From Flavobacteriia bacterium (GTDB lineage Bacteria; Bacteroidota; Bacteroidia; Flavobacteriales_D; Crocinitomicaceae): DNA of 37,684 nt. The notes under the pieces are model-generated. The model was not told the origin of the DNA. It did not search any database and was given only the letters and a program-made list of their open reading frames with translations. The position numbers and the translations under genes are program-made. Positions 14,629-25,000 of this stretch are shown in pieces (positions within the stretch are counted from its first letter, which is position 1; each line of letters starts with the position of its first letter). The stretch lies in assembly GCA_947453545.1 (NCBI GenBank), contig CANGHE010000002.1, positions 1 through 37,684 of the forward strand, in the 5' to 3' direction.

Positions 14629-17600
14629 TCAATTAATATTTAATACATACTCTTCAACATCACCCATATTACTAGCTACAACCATATCGCTACCAATAGC
14701 ATTGAAGTGTTTAACACCACATTTTATTTTCGATGTTTCACTACCTCTTAATCCAAACTCAACGTTTGTAGTTCCTTTTGATTCTACTACAAAGAACAAC
14801 TTCTCTTCAGTATCATCTTTCCAGAGTATTGCCCAATCTGGATTATAAGTACCTAATGGTGTCTCAATTTTGAACCAGCTTGGTAGTTTGGAATAAACAG
14901 AAATGTTTTTACTATGCTCAAACTCTCGAGCTAAACTTGACTCTACTGCTGAATCATAGACTACATACTGGTATGGTGATTTTTCACTCTTCTCAAGATT
15001 ACTTCTTAAATAACCAAATAACTCTTGGTTCTCGAACATTTCTTGACTATAGTATTCAGCATCACCAATCTTTTTGTACTGGATACCATCAATGATATGC
15101 ATCCTCATCTGTTCGTTGATTATGTCTATACAACCTTCTATAAACTTCTGCGGATTGGCTTTAAAATATTTTAGCTTTTGAGTACCAGTAAGTATCTTAA
15201 CAATCGACTTGCGTGTTAATTGAGTTTCATTTTGCAAGTAACTCACTATGTCTGGTAGTCGCTCAACATCTTCATGAATGGTCTGAACTACTTTGGTGTT
15301 TGCTAGTTCTTCAGCATCAACACCAGCTTCTGTAATATGTATTGATGCCTTTGAATAGATTAGCTTACCTCTAACCACTTTAAGTTTTTCATCCAATGCA
15401 TGAATACATTTCTGTATCAATTTGTCTGAATCAAAATCTACAGAAAACGTGGTTTTAAATTTAACCTTCTCCCACAATTCTTTGAACTCTGGGCTATCTA
15501 AAACTCTTCTGTTAACTGATACTACCTCTTTGTCTTTTTGATTCTTTATTTCGAGTTTACCAGCTGTTTCTTTAATCTTTTTGATGATTTGATTAACAAC
15601 ATGTGGTTGCTCCTCAAGACCCTCTGGTAGATTTACAGTGTCATCTCTCAATGCTACTCTTAAAGAATCTTGTACTTTACCTTTGATATCGATATAGCCT
15701 TGTTCTTTCAAGTGATTGTATATTTCTTTTGATTTTTCATGACCAAAATATTCTATATCATCTTCATCAATGTTAACTACGATGTCGCCAAAACTGTGGT
15801 CTTCTATTATTCCGAATTTGATACCAGTATCTTTTTCAACTTCTTTCTGGAAGTTATCTACAAATTCAACATACGATTCTGTAGCCATAACAGTAAGTGT
15901 GTTTACTTCATGACCATAGATTCTTTCACCATCTTGATTCACACATAAACGCAATCCACGACCAATCTCTTGTCTACGTCTTGTTTCAGAACCTCCAGCT
16001 TCTTTAAGTGTGCAAATTTGAAATACATTTGGATTATCCCAACCCTCTTTCAATGCTGAATGCGAAAAGATGAATCTCAATTTAGAATCGAAACTCAATA
16101 ACATTTCTTTATCTCGCATGATTAGGTTATAGGTATCCTCATCTGCATTCGTACTACCATTCGTATCTTTATAGAACTCAAACTTATCTTTCTTGTTAGA
16201 AGCTTTAGACTTCTTATCTATCGAAAAATATCCATTGTGAACTTCTGGTGCTGTACTATCTAAATCTTGTATCCCTTGAAAAAGTATACGATATTTAGGT
16301 TTGTTGATTAGCTTTTTATATTCTTTTTCAAATATTTCTGCATACTCACCATTTGCTTGATTTCCATCTTCATCATACATTCGATATTTTGCTACAGAAT
16401 CAATGAAGAATAAACTCAAAACCTTAATGCCTTGAGGATTTAATATCAATTCTTTATTCAAATGTTCTTCAATGGTTTTACTTATTAAAGCTGTTTTAAT
16501 TTGGTTCTCATCAATAGCACCAATAGCTTCACCTAATTTGATTACATCTTCACGACCAGTAAAATCAATATACTCTTCACCATCTACGGCATATATTTCT
16601 TTTATAATGAATCCTTCGTATTCTGTTCTATCTGTGATTTGTTCTAAATCATAATTAGGTTTGATTGGTATAACTTTTCGAGATATAGAACCATTACTAA
16701 AAATATCTACTTCCACTTTAGCTGTAGGAAAACCTTTGCTAACTTTTACTTCTACTAATCTGATATAGGCATGACTATTTACGCTCTCTGTTTGAACTGA
16801 TGCTACCTCGATTTGCTTCACCAATTTCTTTTCATAAGCATCTACGGCATCCAATTTATACATAAGATTAACCTTCTCTTTATGGGTAGCTGAATACCTA
16901 ACGATAGCCAAAGGATTAAGGTTTTTAACAGCCTTTTTCCTTAACTCGGTACTCATTGTTGTTTGTGGTTCATCTATGATGATAAATGGTCTTGTATTCT
17001 TAATTAGGTCTAATGGTTTATATCCTAACGAATCATTGTACCTATGGATGATGTTTACTGATTTAGTAACATCTTCTGGCTTCTCGAAACTTTTGGCGAA
17101 TGCATCAATATTGATGACCATGATTTCTAATCTATCATTGGTAGCAAAATCTCTTACCTCGTTCAATTTACTACTATCATACACAAAGAAATTGTAGTTC
17201 ACATTATCATTCAACCCTCTCAAGTGCTCTTGAGTAATTTGCAATGATTTGTAAACCCCTTCTTTTATTGGTATCGATGGAACAACAATGATGTGTTTGG
17301 AAAAACCGTACTTCATATACATATCCAGTATCGTTCTTAAATACACGTATGTCTTACCAGTACCAGTTTCCATTTCAATAGTAAAATCTAGATTATTTCT
17401 ATCGATATCATCTTTGGTAGATGGTTTTAATCCATTGCTTAATTGAATATGTTGAACGTTCTCTATCAACTTACCCTCTGTAAGTAACAATCTATTACCA
17501 TATCCAACTTCGGTGAACTCAAAATTTGCTTGTTTTGCGATGTATTCGGGTGAGTAAACTGTAAAGTTTGACTCACACTTATCTTGACCCTTAAAAATGT

Positions 17601-17661
17601 CTACAATCGCTTCTATGGCTTCTTGCTGATATCCTAGTTCGCTATTAAATTGTAACTTCAT
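14629..17661 (-). CDS. res: Type III restriction enzyme, Res subunit (helicase-nuclease)
   Basis: Res is the ATP-dependent translocating and cutting subunit of type III restriction systems. I start at ATG 17661 (1010 residues, M-K-L-Q-F-N-S-E-L-G-Y-Q, the usual Res opening, with AAAGAGAT upstream); a TTG eight codons earlier is less likely. Motif I is E-T-G-T-G-K-T (98-104), motif II D-E-P-Q (230-233), and helicase motif VI lies in the R-R-R-Q-E-I-G-R-G-L-R-L segment. The C-terminal nuclease domain has P-D (941-942) and E-S-K (960-962), the PD-(D/E)XK signature. Size and domain order are normal for the family. It lies 132 nt after the AlbA_2 gene, with repeats in the gap, and is the last gene of the restriction operon. 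Confidence 0.93.
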   Translation of the reverse strand: MKLQFNSELGYQQEAIEAIVDIFKGQDKCESNFTVYSPEYIAKQANFEFTEVGYGNRLLLTEGKLIENVQHIQLSNGLKPSTKDDIDRNNLDFTIEMETGTGKTYVYLRTILDMYMKYGFSKHIIVVPSIPIKEGVYKSLQITQEHLRGLNDNVNYNFFVYDSSKLNEVRDFATNDRLEIMVINIDAFAKSFEKPEDVTKSVNIIHRYNDSLGYKPLDLIKNTRPFIIIDEPQTTMSTELRKKAVKNLNPLAIVRYSATHKEKVNLMYKLDAVDAYEKKLVKQIEVASVQTESVNSHAYIRLVEVKVSKGFPTAKVEVDIFSNGSISRKVIPIKPNYDLEQITDRTEYEGFIIKEIYAVDGEEYIDFTGREDVIKLGEAIGAIDENQIKTALISKTIEEHLNKELILNPQGIKVLSLFFIDSVAKYRMYDEDGNQANGEYAEIFEKEYKKLINKPKYRILFQGIQDLDSTAPEVHNGYFSIDKKSKASNKKDKFEFYKDTNGSTNADEDTYNLIMRDKEMLLSFDSKLRFIFSHSALKEGWDNPNVFQICTLKEAGGSETRRRQEIGRGLRLCVNQDGERIYGHEVNTLTVMATESYVEFVDNFQKEVEKDTGIKFGIIEDHSFGDIVVNIDEDDIEYFGHEKSKEIYNHLKEQGYIDIKGKVQDSLRVALRDDTVNLPEGLEEQPHVVNQIIKKIKETAGKLEIKNQKDKEVVSVNRRVLDSPEFKELWEKVKFKTTFSVDFDSDKLIQKCIHALDEKLKVVRGKLIYSKASIHITEAGVDAEELANTKVVQTIHEDVERLPDIVSYLQNETQLTRKSIVKILTGTQKLKYFKANPQKFIEGCIDIINEQMRMHIIDGIQYKKIGDAEYYSQEMFENQELFGYLRSNLEKSEKSPYQYVVYDSAVESSLAREFEHSKNISVYSKLPSWFKIETPLGTYNPDWAILWKDDTEEKLFFVVESKGTTNVEFGLRGSETSKIKCGVKHFNAIGSDMVVASNMGDVEEYVLNIN

Positions 17662-17696
17662 ACTATCTCTTTTTGTATTCACCAAGGTGAATTTAT

Positions 17697-17807
17697 AATG
17701 TTTCTTAATTTACCCCCAATGTTTCTTAACCTTAATAAAAACATTGTAAATCAGAACTTTTAATAATGGTTTTAAACATTTGTTAATTCGCTTTCAATGT
17801 TTCTTAA
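17697..17807 (-). repeat. Three copies of a 12-nt unit between the AlbA_2 and res genes
   Basis: AATGTTTCTTAA occurs at 17697-17708, 17718-17729 and 17796-17807 (TTAAGAAACATT on the coding strand). The copy at 17796-17807 encodes the last codons (K-K-H) and the final base of the stop of the AlbA_2 gene; the other two lie in the spacer. The other spacer of this operon has its own, different repeat built the same way. Confidence 0.7.
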
Positions 17808-19251
17808 ATACATAAAGTGCATTTACATCACGCTGTTTTTCACTTAATCGAATTAATACACCATCCTCAATAAACTTATTCAAATAACCTCTAATTGTAT
17901 TGATATTTATATTAGTGAACTTCACAAGCTCATCGATGGTTGCTTTATGATTTAAAAACAAATAATGAAAAATGTTACGTTGTGTTTCGTTATATACTTT
18001 CCAATTTTTTTCAATCTTCTCTATCACTGAATCATGAATAGTTTTAGAATGACCACTGATTTTATTTCTCAATATCAAATACACTGTGCTATTACCTTCT
18101 TTGTACTCTGGTATAGATAACATCGATTTCTCCATCGATTCATAAATTCTAGATACACCTTCATTCAATTGACGAACATACCCCATGTCTTCCAAAACTC
18201 TTGCTACACGAGGATTTCTAGCAAATCGTTCCGTTTTGATATTGTCAATCGTTACTTGTGCTGGTAGCGGACCACTATTACTTATCTCTAATCTATCATC
18301 AAAATGCTTGATGTAAATAGCATTACCATGAACGTTATAAGAACGGTGACATAAAGCATTTACAATTCCCTCCAACCAAGCTTCTTCTGGGTACTCTGGT
18401 ACTTTATTAAATCTTCCAGTTTCCATATCTAGGAAATAGTAATCCTTAAATGAAGCCTTTAGAAACGCTTTAAGATGACTGATTAATCGTGGAATGTTAT
18501 TTTCAAAACGTTCATCTTTCACCACATTGTGGTTAACACCCGTCAAGGCTTCTGTACCCTCATATCTTATATATCTTACTGAAGCTGAAGGAATATACTT
18601 TTCTGGGTCTTTAGAGAATAGTAAAGCTGAAGCATTTTTAAACTGATAAACACCGCCTTTTTTAGTAGCCAAATATTTTAACACCAACAAGTCAAGAATA
18701 TCTCCTTTGTAGTTTACCTTTTCTTTGTATTCATTAAGTAAATCATTGTCAAAATCTTCTATTTCAAAATCTTTTACCGTTTCATCTTCAAAACGTCTGA
18801 TAGATTTATCATACTCTAATTTCTTGATTCTATCTAGGTCTAACAAACGGTTCGAATCATGTACTCTCAAATAGACTTTTTCATTTTCTCTTGTACGGAA
18901 AATACGTTCTAATTCTTGTTCTACATGAAATAGAAATACTAGTTTACCATCTATAGTAACCTCTTCCAATTCAATGTTACATGCTGGATGAATGAAATTA
19001 AAGACCAATTTCCTATAGTCATCCAATTTACCTCCAAGTGAATTAAGGTCTTCAATTTCACCCGAATCTGAAACTCCAAAAGCCAATGTTCCTCCATCAG
19101 CATTCAACATACCGATTAATTCTTCAGCTATTTTTATGGGCTTAATGTCCTTTTCTCCAAGTCCTTTACGTTCAAAGTATTGATTCTCTACTTGTGTTTG
19201 TAGATATTCTCTTGTTACTATTGTATTTATTTTTGAAACTGAATCACTCAT
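17794..19251 (-). CDS. AlbA_2 (Schlafen-like) domain protein with RecG-C ATPase-like and winged-helix regions
   Basis: In this 485-residue protein residues 20-120 match the AlbA_2/divergent-AAA nucleic-acid-binding domain (Y-F-E-R-K-G, E-E-L-I-G-M-L-N-A-D-G-G-T-L-A-F-G-V-S). Around 290-340 is W-L-E-G-I-V-N-A-L-C-H-R-S-Y, followed by L-E-I-S-N-S-G-P-L-P, the pattern of the HATPase_c_4 region often annotated as RecG C-terminal. The last 70 residues look like a winged helix (T-I-D-E-L-V-K-F-T-N-I-N-I-N-T-I-R-G-Y-L). Such proteins occur as regulators or as accessory proteins in restriction and defence operons. Here it is between mod and res, so it probably belongs to the system. A regulatory role and a direct effector role are both open. 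Confidence 0.85.
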   Translation of the reverse strand: MSDSVSKINTIVTREYLQTQVENQYFERKGLGEKDIKPIKIAEELIGMLNADGGTLAFGVSDSGEIEDLNSLGGKLDDYRKLVFNFIHPACNIELEEVTIDGKLVFLFHVEQELERIFRTRENEKVYLRVHDSNRLLDLDRIKKLEYDKSIRRFEDETVKDFEIEDFDNDLLNEYKEKVNYKGDILDLLVLKYLATKKGGVYQFKNASALLFSKDPEKYIPSASVRYIRYEGTEALTGVNHNVVKDERFENNIPRLISHLKAFLKASFKDYYFLDMETGRFNKVPEYPEEAWLEGIVNALCHRSYNVHGNAIYIKHFDDRLEISNSGPLPAQVTIDNIKTERFARNPRVARVLEDMGYVRQLNEGVSRIYESMEKSMLSIPEYKEGNSTVYLILRNKISGHSKTIHDSVIEKIEKNWKVYNETQRNIFHYLFLNHKATIDELVKFTNININTIRGYLNKFIEDGVLIRLSEKQRDVNALYVFKKH

Positions 19252-19256
19252 TTCTT

Positions 19257-19366
19257 AACCTTGCTTAATTATGGATAAACCTTGCTTAATTTTTAAAACC
19301 CTTTGATTTTAAAGCTTTTTACATATTGTGGATAACCTTGCTTAATTGTGAATAAACCTTGCTTAA
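19257..19366 (-). repeat. Four copies of a 20-nt-class unit between mod and the AlbA_2 gene
   Basis: AACCTTGCTTAA occurs at 19257, 19278, 19334 and 19355 on the plus strand. A longer consensus, TGGATAAACCTTGCTTAATT, is partly kept in each copy. The copy at 19355-19366 contains the TAA stop of mod, and the copy at 19257 ends six bases before the AlbA_2 ATG, so the repeats fill the spacer from stop to start. Confidence 0.75.
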
Positions 19367-21321
19367 ATACTTTTCACCTCCGTAATACCAAATCTTTTTA
19401 ATATCTGAACAGAGTTTGTTTTTTCTACATCTGTGAAACCAGTGTCTTTGAAAATAACCCTACATGCTTCTGGTTGTAGTTCTTGTTTCCATGCTCCAAC
19501 ACCTTCAGCCACTTTACTTGTAATACCATCAGCTAAACAGATAAACAAAGCCCCAACACCAACGTTGAATACCTTTTTGCCTTCTATTAATTTTTCTTCA
19601 ATTGGCAGTGTTAAATCAAGACCATATTTTAACAATATTTCAAATAGGACATCTTCTTCTGTTCTATCAGTTTTGATGTTGTCTTGTGCATCAAATAAAC
19701 TATTATCTAACTCATCTGGATTACCATCCCAACCTTTAACATTTGAACTATCTAGTTTAAATACTTTGAAACCAAGGTCTAAATCTTTAGCTTTTTCTTT
19801 ATTTTCTAGAATAATATTTATTCTAGCTCTTCTTATTCTTTCTTTTCCTATTTCAGAAAGTTTAGTTGGCTTATTTAAACCTATTAAAAAATCGATAGCA
19901 TTTTGTTTTGTCTTTTTTTCATCATCTGTCATACCAGAAACTATTTCAATTTTTTCTGGTAACTGAACACAAATAAACTTTCTAGAACCTCCATCTTCTA
20001 AATTTAATTCCATTACAGAATTAGCTAATGTTCCACTACCAGAGAAAAAATCTAAAATCAATGCATTTTTATCATCTATAAACTGTATTAAATATTTCAA
20101 TAAACTCACTGGTTTGGGAAAGTCAAAAACCTTTGCACCCATTAAATCAACTAAATCGGAACCAGCATTTTCATTTGTCCCAACGTTAACTTTACTGTTT
20201 ATTAAATTTGGTGGAACTTCAGCATCATACTCAAGTTTCTCGTAAGAAGGGCTAAATCTAATCGTTGGTATTTTAATTATTGTTCCATTATTAATTTCAT
20301 TATCAAGATATGATTGACTCCATTTGAATTTAGCTTTCAATTTAACTTGCTTAACAAATACACCATCTTTAACTTCTGTGTCCTCAATTAATTCTACATC
20401 ATAACTATCTGTACCGTACATACCTTTTGCTATAACTCCATTTTGGATGCTTGTTAATACGATATCAGAAGGAAAAATCAGCTCTGAAATCTTATTAGTT
20501 TGATTTAATAAACCATTTGAACTTTGAGACTCTTTCTTAATACCAGTAAATTTCAAATCATCTTTTTTCTTTTGAAAACATATTACATACTCAATTATTT
20601 TTTTACTTTTCTTTGATAAATTAGCTGGTGTTTCTGTTTTTGCCCAACTAAAAACATCTATAAAGTTTTCAGAACCGAATACTTCCTTTCCAATTTTAAT
20701 TAAATTTTCAAGTTCATTATCATCAATATTAATAAATATTAACCCGTCTTCTCTCAATAAGTTTCTAGCTAAAATTAACCTAGGATATATCATATTCAAC
20801 CAATTGGAATGATATCTTCCATCGGTTTCAGTGTTTGATGTTACTTTTTTTCCTTCACTATCAATTTGCCCAGTAATTTGCTGGTAGTTTTTAAGATTGT
20901 CTTTATAATTATCTTTGTACACAAAATCTTTCCCAGTGTTGTATGGAGGGTCAATACTGATAACTTTGATTTTTCCAGCATAGCTTTTCTGAAGTAATTT
21001 CAATACTTCCAAGTTATCACCTTCGATATACAAGTTTTCTGTAGTGTCCCAATTAACACTTTCATCTTTAGCTGGTCTTAAAGTACCAGTGCTTGGTTTA
21101 TGAGCTTCTCTTCTTGCTTGTGTTTTACCAGCCCATGTGAATCTATAATATTCTTCACCCTCTTCAAGTTCATTCCCTAAAACCTCTTGAAGTACAGCAA
21201 AATCAATCTTACCTTCAGTTACTATCTCTGGAAACAATTCTTTTAATCGTTGAATGTTTTCATAAACTAAATCCATGCTTTGTGTTAATTGGTCACCTTG
21301 GTTAATTTTTTCGATGCTCAT
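19363..21321 (-). CDS. mod: Type III DNA methyltransferase, Mod subunit
   Basis: Mod recognises the asymmetric target of a type III system and methylates adenine with S-adenosylmethionine. The 652-residue length is usual. The catalytic motif D-P-P-Y (124-127, followed by N-T-G-K-D-F-V-Y-K-D-N) comes before the S-adenosylmethionine motif D-F-F-S-G-S-G-T near residue 425, the order of the beta class, as in other Mod proteins. The region between these motifs, where target recognition lies, cannot be assigned a specificity. It overlaps the DUF4391 gene by 4 nt (ATGA). The repeat-filled spacer to the AlbA_2 gene begins at its stop. I see no homopolymer or tandem repeat inside the gene that would suggest phase variation. 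Confidence 0.94.
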   Translation of the reverse strand: MSIEKINQGDQLTQSMDLVYENIQRLKELFPEIVTEGKIDFAVLQEVLGNELEEGEEYYRFTWAGKTQARREAHKPSTGTLRPAKDESVNWDTTENLYIEGDNLEVLKLLQKSYAGKIKVISIDPPYNTGKDFVYKDNYKDNLKNYQQITGQIDSEGKKVTSNTETDGRYHSNWLNMIYPRLILARNLLREDGLIFINIDDNELENLIKIGKEVFGSENFIDVFSWAKTETPANLSKKSKKIIEYVICFQKKKDDLKFTGIKKESQSSNGLLNQTNKISELIFPSDIVLTSIQNGVIAKGMYGTDSYDVELIEDTEVKDGVFVKQVKLKAKFKWSQSYLDNEINNGTIIKIPTIRFSPSYEKLEYDAEVPPNLINSKVNVGTNENAGSDLVDLMGAKVFDFPKPVSLLKYLIQFIDDKNALILDFFSGSGTLANSVMELNLEDGGSRKFICVQLPEKIEIVSGMTDDEKKTKQNAIDFLIGLNKPTKLSEIGKERIRRARINIILENKEKAKDLDLGFKVFKLDSSNVKGWDGNPDELDNSLFDAQDNIKTDRTEEDVLFEILLKYGLDLTLPIEEKLIEGKKVFNVGVGALFICLADGITSKVAEGVGAWKQELQPEACRVIFKDTGFTDVEKTNSVQILKRFGITEVKSI

Positions 21322-22088
21322 TCTTGTCCTAATTTATTTTTAATACTTTCTATCTCTTTTCTATGCTTTTGAATCTCAATATTCAGATTCAACTTGGTGT
21401 TGAATTGGCTTTCTTTTTTTATCTGGTTAGTTAGCCTAATAACTTCTTTATCAAGCTTATTTATTTGCTCCAGCATCTGCATATCATCTTCAGTACGTGT
21501 GTGATTTCTAACTAAAGTAGCACCCGTTACCAATGCTGTTTGATAGTTTACAATTGCTTTGATGTAACTCTTGTAGACAGTCTCTAAATTTGTTTTATCC
21601 AGTGCTGTAAAGTTTAAACCATCAAACAAAGCACTAACCAAGTCATCTTTATACAACTTTGTTAGGATTGGTGTTGATATAAGTTTTTCAATGGTTCTTT
21701 TGGTGGTGTCGTTTTGATTAATGCGTTTATCACACGTGTTTATCATAAAATTATCCTCATCCTCAATAATCAATAGGATAGGATAAGGGATATATTTCTG
21801 AAATAATTGAACACACTTGTCACCAAATTGTTGCAAACCCAAACCTTTCAATGTACACACCATTACTTGAATTTCTTCATAGTTGTACATATCATTAACT
21901 TCAGCTGATATATTAGCATTGGCTGGCTTAATACTAGCTAACCAGTTCATGCTCTGTATTTCGTAATTCAATACATTTTTATCCGTTGTAGTTAAATCAA
22001 AACTACTCAAAAAGAATGCTTTCGTAATCTTAACTTCATTAAGACTACGAGCTGGAATATTAAATATTTTATTGTAATTCAACCCCAT
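21318..22088 (-). CDS. DUF4391 family protein
   Basis: This 256-residue protein has the layout I know from DUF4391: an N-terminal F-N-I-P-A-R-S-L-N-E-V-K-I-T-K segment, I-Q-S-M-N-W-L-A-S-I-K-P with N-I soon after, strands around I-Q-V-M-V-C-T-L-K, and a C-terminal coiled coil (residues 200-250, L-D-K-E-V-I-R-L-T-N-Q-I). It fits without gap between the helicase stop and the mod start, so the three are translated as a block. DUF4391 genes are commonly found beside helicase and Mod/Res genes. Its biochemical role is not known to me; the coiled coil suggests that it bridges the helicase and Mod. Confidence 0.82.
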   Translation of the reverse strand: MGLNYNKIFNIPARSLNEVKITKAFFLSSFDLTTTDKNVLNYEIQSMNWLASIKPANANISAEVNDMYNYEEIQVMVCTLKGLGLQQFGDKCVQLFQKYIPYPILLIIEDEDNFMINTCDKRINQNDTTKRTIEKLISTPILTKLYKDDLVSALFDGLNFTALDKTNLETVYKSYIKAIVNYQTALVTGATLVRNHTRTEDDMQMLEQINKLDKEVIRLTNQIKKESQFNTKLNLNIEIQKHRKEIESIKNKLGQE

Positions 22089-25000
22089 TTACTTAATGAT
22101 TAGGTAGCTGATTAATTCAAGATTGGATTGTCTTTCAATTGAATCTTTAACCAATACTGTTCCACCAGCTTTTGCTAGAGAACTCAAACCAACTTCTTCT
22201 TGAACACCAACAATTTCACTGATGGCATTTTTAAGTAGCTTGGTGTATACCTCCATTTTTTTATTCCCTTTGGTTTCTTTGTCAAATTCTGCCACTAACT
22301 CTGGTAGAACCGAATCATTACCCATGCACAATTTTCTGAAGTAATCTAAAGCCAATTTGGTTTGCGAAGCTTTCACAATTTCTTCACCATCATTGCTTAT
22401 ATACACCAAAAAGAATGGATATAAGAGGTTATTTTTAAGTAACCCAGCTAAATCATTACTAGAGTCTTTTAAGCAGTATATAACACCTTCTTTTACTGTA
22501 TCAAGATTTGATTTTACAACAGCATAAGAAGCTACTGGTATATCTTTCAATTCCATTAGCTCTTCATCACTACTTTGTTCTATATCAACCTTAAAATCAT
22601 TGAATGTTAAATCAGTTATGGATATATTACCTTGAACATCTTCTAAATCTAATACCTTATCTTGAAGCTGAATTAATTGTCTTTTACGATAATCTAAATC
22701 TTGCATTTCACTACTATCTTGAGAAATGATATTGTCTTCACCAGTAGCGGAAACATCTAGCATCACCATTCTACCTTTAACTCTGGCAATTAAATCAATG
22801 AAGCTATCCAACTCCATATTTGGAAAGAAGTTAACCAATTGGATTTTGTCATTTATAGAACCAATTCTATCTATACGACCAAAACGTTGAATGATACGAA
22901 CTGGATTCCAATGAATATCATAGTTTACTAGGTAATCACAGTCTTGCAAATTCTGCCCTTCAGAAATACAATCAGTACAGAACAAGAAATCAATCTCATG
23001 GTGTTCATCTGGATATATCTCATCACGTTTCTTTGACCTTGGTGAAAAATGAGTTAAAATCGTACTCAATTCTGCACGAGTATTTGGCATGTTGGTCTTG
23101 TTGTTACCAGAACCAGTTACCAAAGCACTATTGAGTCCGTATTTAGTTTTAATCCACCCATGAAGCTCCTTATACAAGTAATTTGCAGTATCTGCGAAGG
23201 CAGTAAATACAATCACTTTTTTATTATTTGGATTGATTGGTTTATTAATTTTTTCATCAATCAACCTCTTTAATTCCATTAATTTAGCATCTCTTGATTC
23301 ATCAATCAGTTTAATTGAATTCATCAACTTCACCAATATTGACTTGTCTAACTTTAAATCTTGTTTCCAGCGAATCGTGTCAATATCTTGAATAAGCACT
23401 CTTGTTTTACCCCCAACCAATAAATCTTCTAATGTACTATCATCAATATCTATGTCAGTAATGTTTGTTTCAACATCTAAAACACCATTTTTATGTTGCT
23501 CAATTTGTTTTAAATTCTCGTCAACAAAATCCACCAACTTTCCAAGTGTCAACCTAAATGAATGGATTGAGCTTTCAAGTCGTTTTAAAAGGTTTACACG
23601 CATTAAGTATATCAAACTTTGCTCACGGTCTACTTGCTTAAAAACACCTCCAGTATGAGTCTTGATATCGTATTTCTCTTCGTAATACTCTCTCTTTTCA
23701 GAGCGAACATAACCCAGCGGTGTATATGAAGCCAGAGTCAATAAACTTATCTCATCATAAATCTGACCAATATCATGGAACTTTTTCTCTGTATCAATGT
23801 CTGGTGTTAGTGTGATAGGTTTTAATCGGATTGGAAAGTTACCTATGTCTGCTGTATCGTAGTATTTATTAATATGCTTTCTAGAGCGAGCAATGGTTAA
23901 CATATCCAATATTCTGAAGTACTGACCATCTAAATTCTCCATCAACAAATTAACATCCAGATTATTTGGGTCATTGTTCTTATACCAATTAGTAAACCTT
24001 CTTTGAGCATCTCTCATTACTTGAGTGATACTATCGATACCATGTGGTGCAAAATAATTATCATTACCTTCCGAAATGAACGCTATCTGATTTTTTAAAT
24101 CATTCATTTTGTTATTTACTGGTGTCGCTGACAACATCAACACTTTGGTACGGATACTTGATTTAATCACATCATTCATCAATCTTTTATAACGAGTCAT
24201 TCTCTCACTCGTATTTGGATTGTTTCTGAAATTGTGTGATTCATCGATTACCACTAAATCATAAGCACCCCAGTTAATGGTTTCTAAATCCATGTCACCA
24301 GACTTACCTCGTTCTCTGGATAAGTCAGTATGGTTTAAAACATCATATCGAAGCCTATCTTGTGATAAAATATTTCTCCTATCATTTAGGGTGTAAATCG
24401 TCCAGTTATCTCTTAATTTTTTTGGTGCTAAAACCAAAACATTTTTATTCAGTAAGTCATAGTATTTGATTACTGCAACAGCTTCAAAGGTCTTACCAAG
24501 CCCAACAGAATCTGCAATGATACATCCACCAAACTTCTCGATTTTTTCGATTGCACCAATAACTGCATCTTTTTGAAAGTTATACAACAATGACCAAATC
24601 TTGGTGCTCTTTAAACCAATCTTTTCAAGTTTTTCATCTGCTCTTTCATTGATAGACGAGTAACTAAATATCTCTTTTACACTGTACTTGTATATCGCTT
24701 CGGCTGTTATGCTTTTAGTACCTTTTTCTAATCTCTCAACGATGTTATCATTGATTTGTAGGGTACTATTGTTCCAATACTGATTAAAGTATCCAAGGTA
24801 TTGATTATTGGTATCATCAAACGCATTGATAAATATTGGAAAGTCAGACTTTAGTTCACCAAGACTAACTGAATCAAAATCCATTGGTGTTAAAGCATAA
24901 CAAGATGTTAGACCAGCATTCTCAACCAATAAAAGATTTTGATTACCAACAGCACCCTTTCTGAATTCAATTTTATCCTCAATCAAACCAAGCACTTGGT

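Noticed and set aside
17662-17685. TTG start of Res, eight codons upstream
   Set aside because: The ATG at 17661 gives the normal family N-terminus and has a better purine stretch before it.
17697-19366. Repeats as a CRISPR array
   Set aside because: Units are only 12-20 nt, spacers are irregular, and no cas genes are present.
19433-19966. Plus-strand 177-residue open frame inside mod
   Set aside because: It is antisense to the clear Mod coding sequence and has a low-complexity Ser-rich translation.
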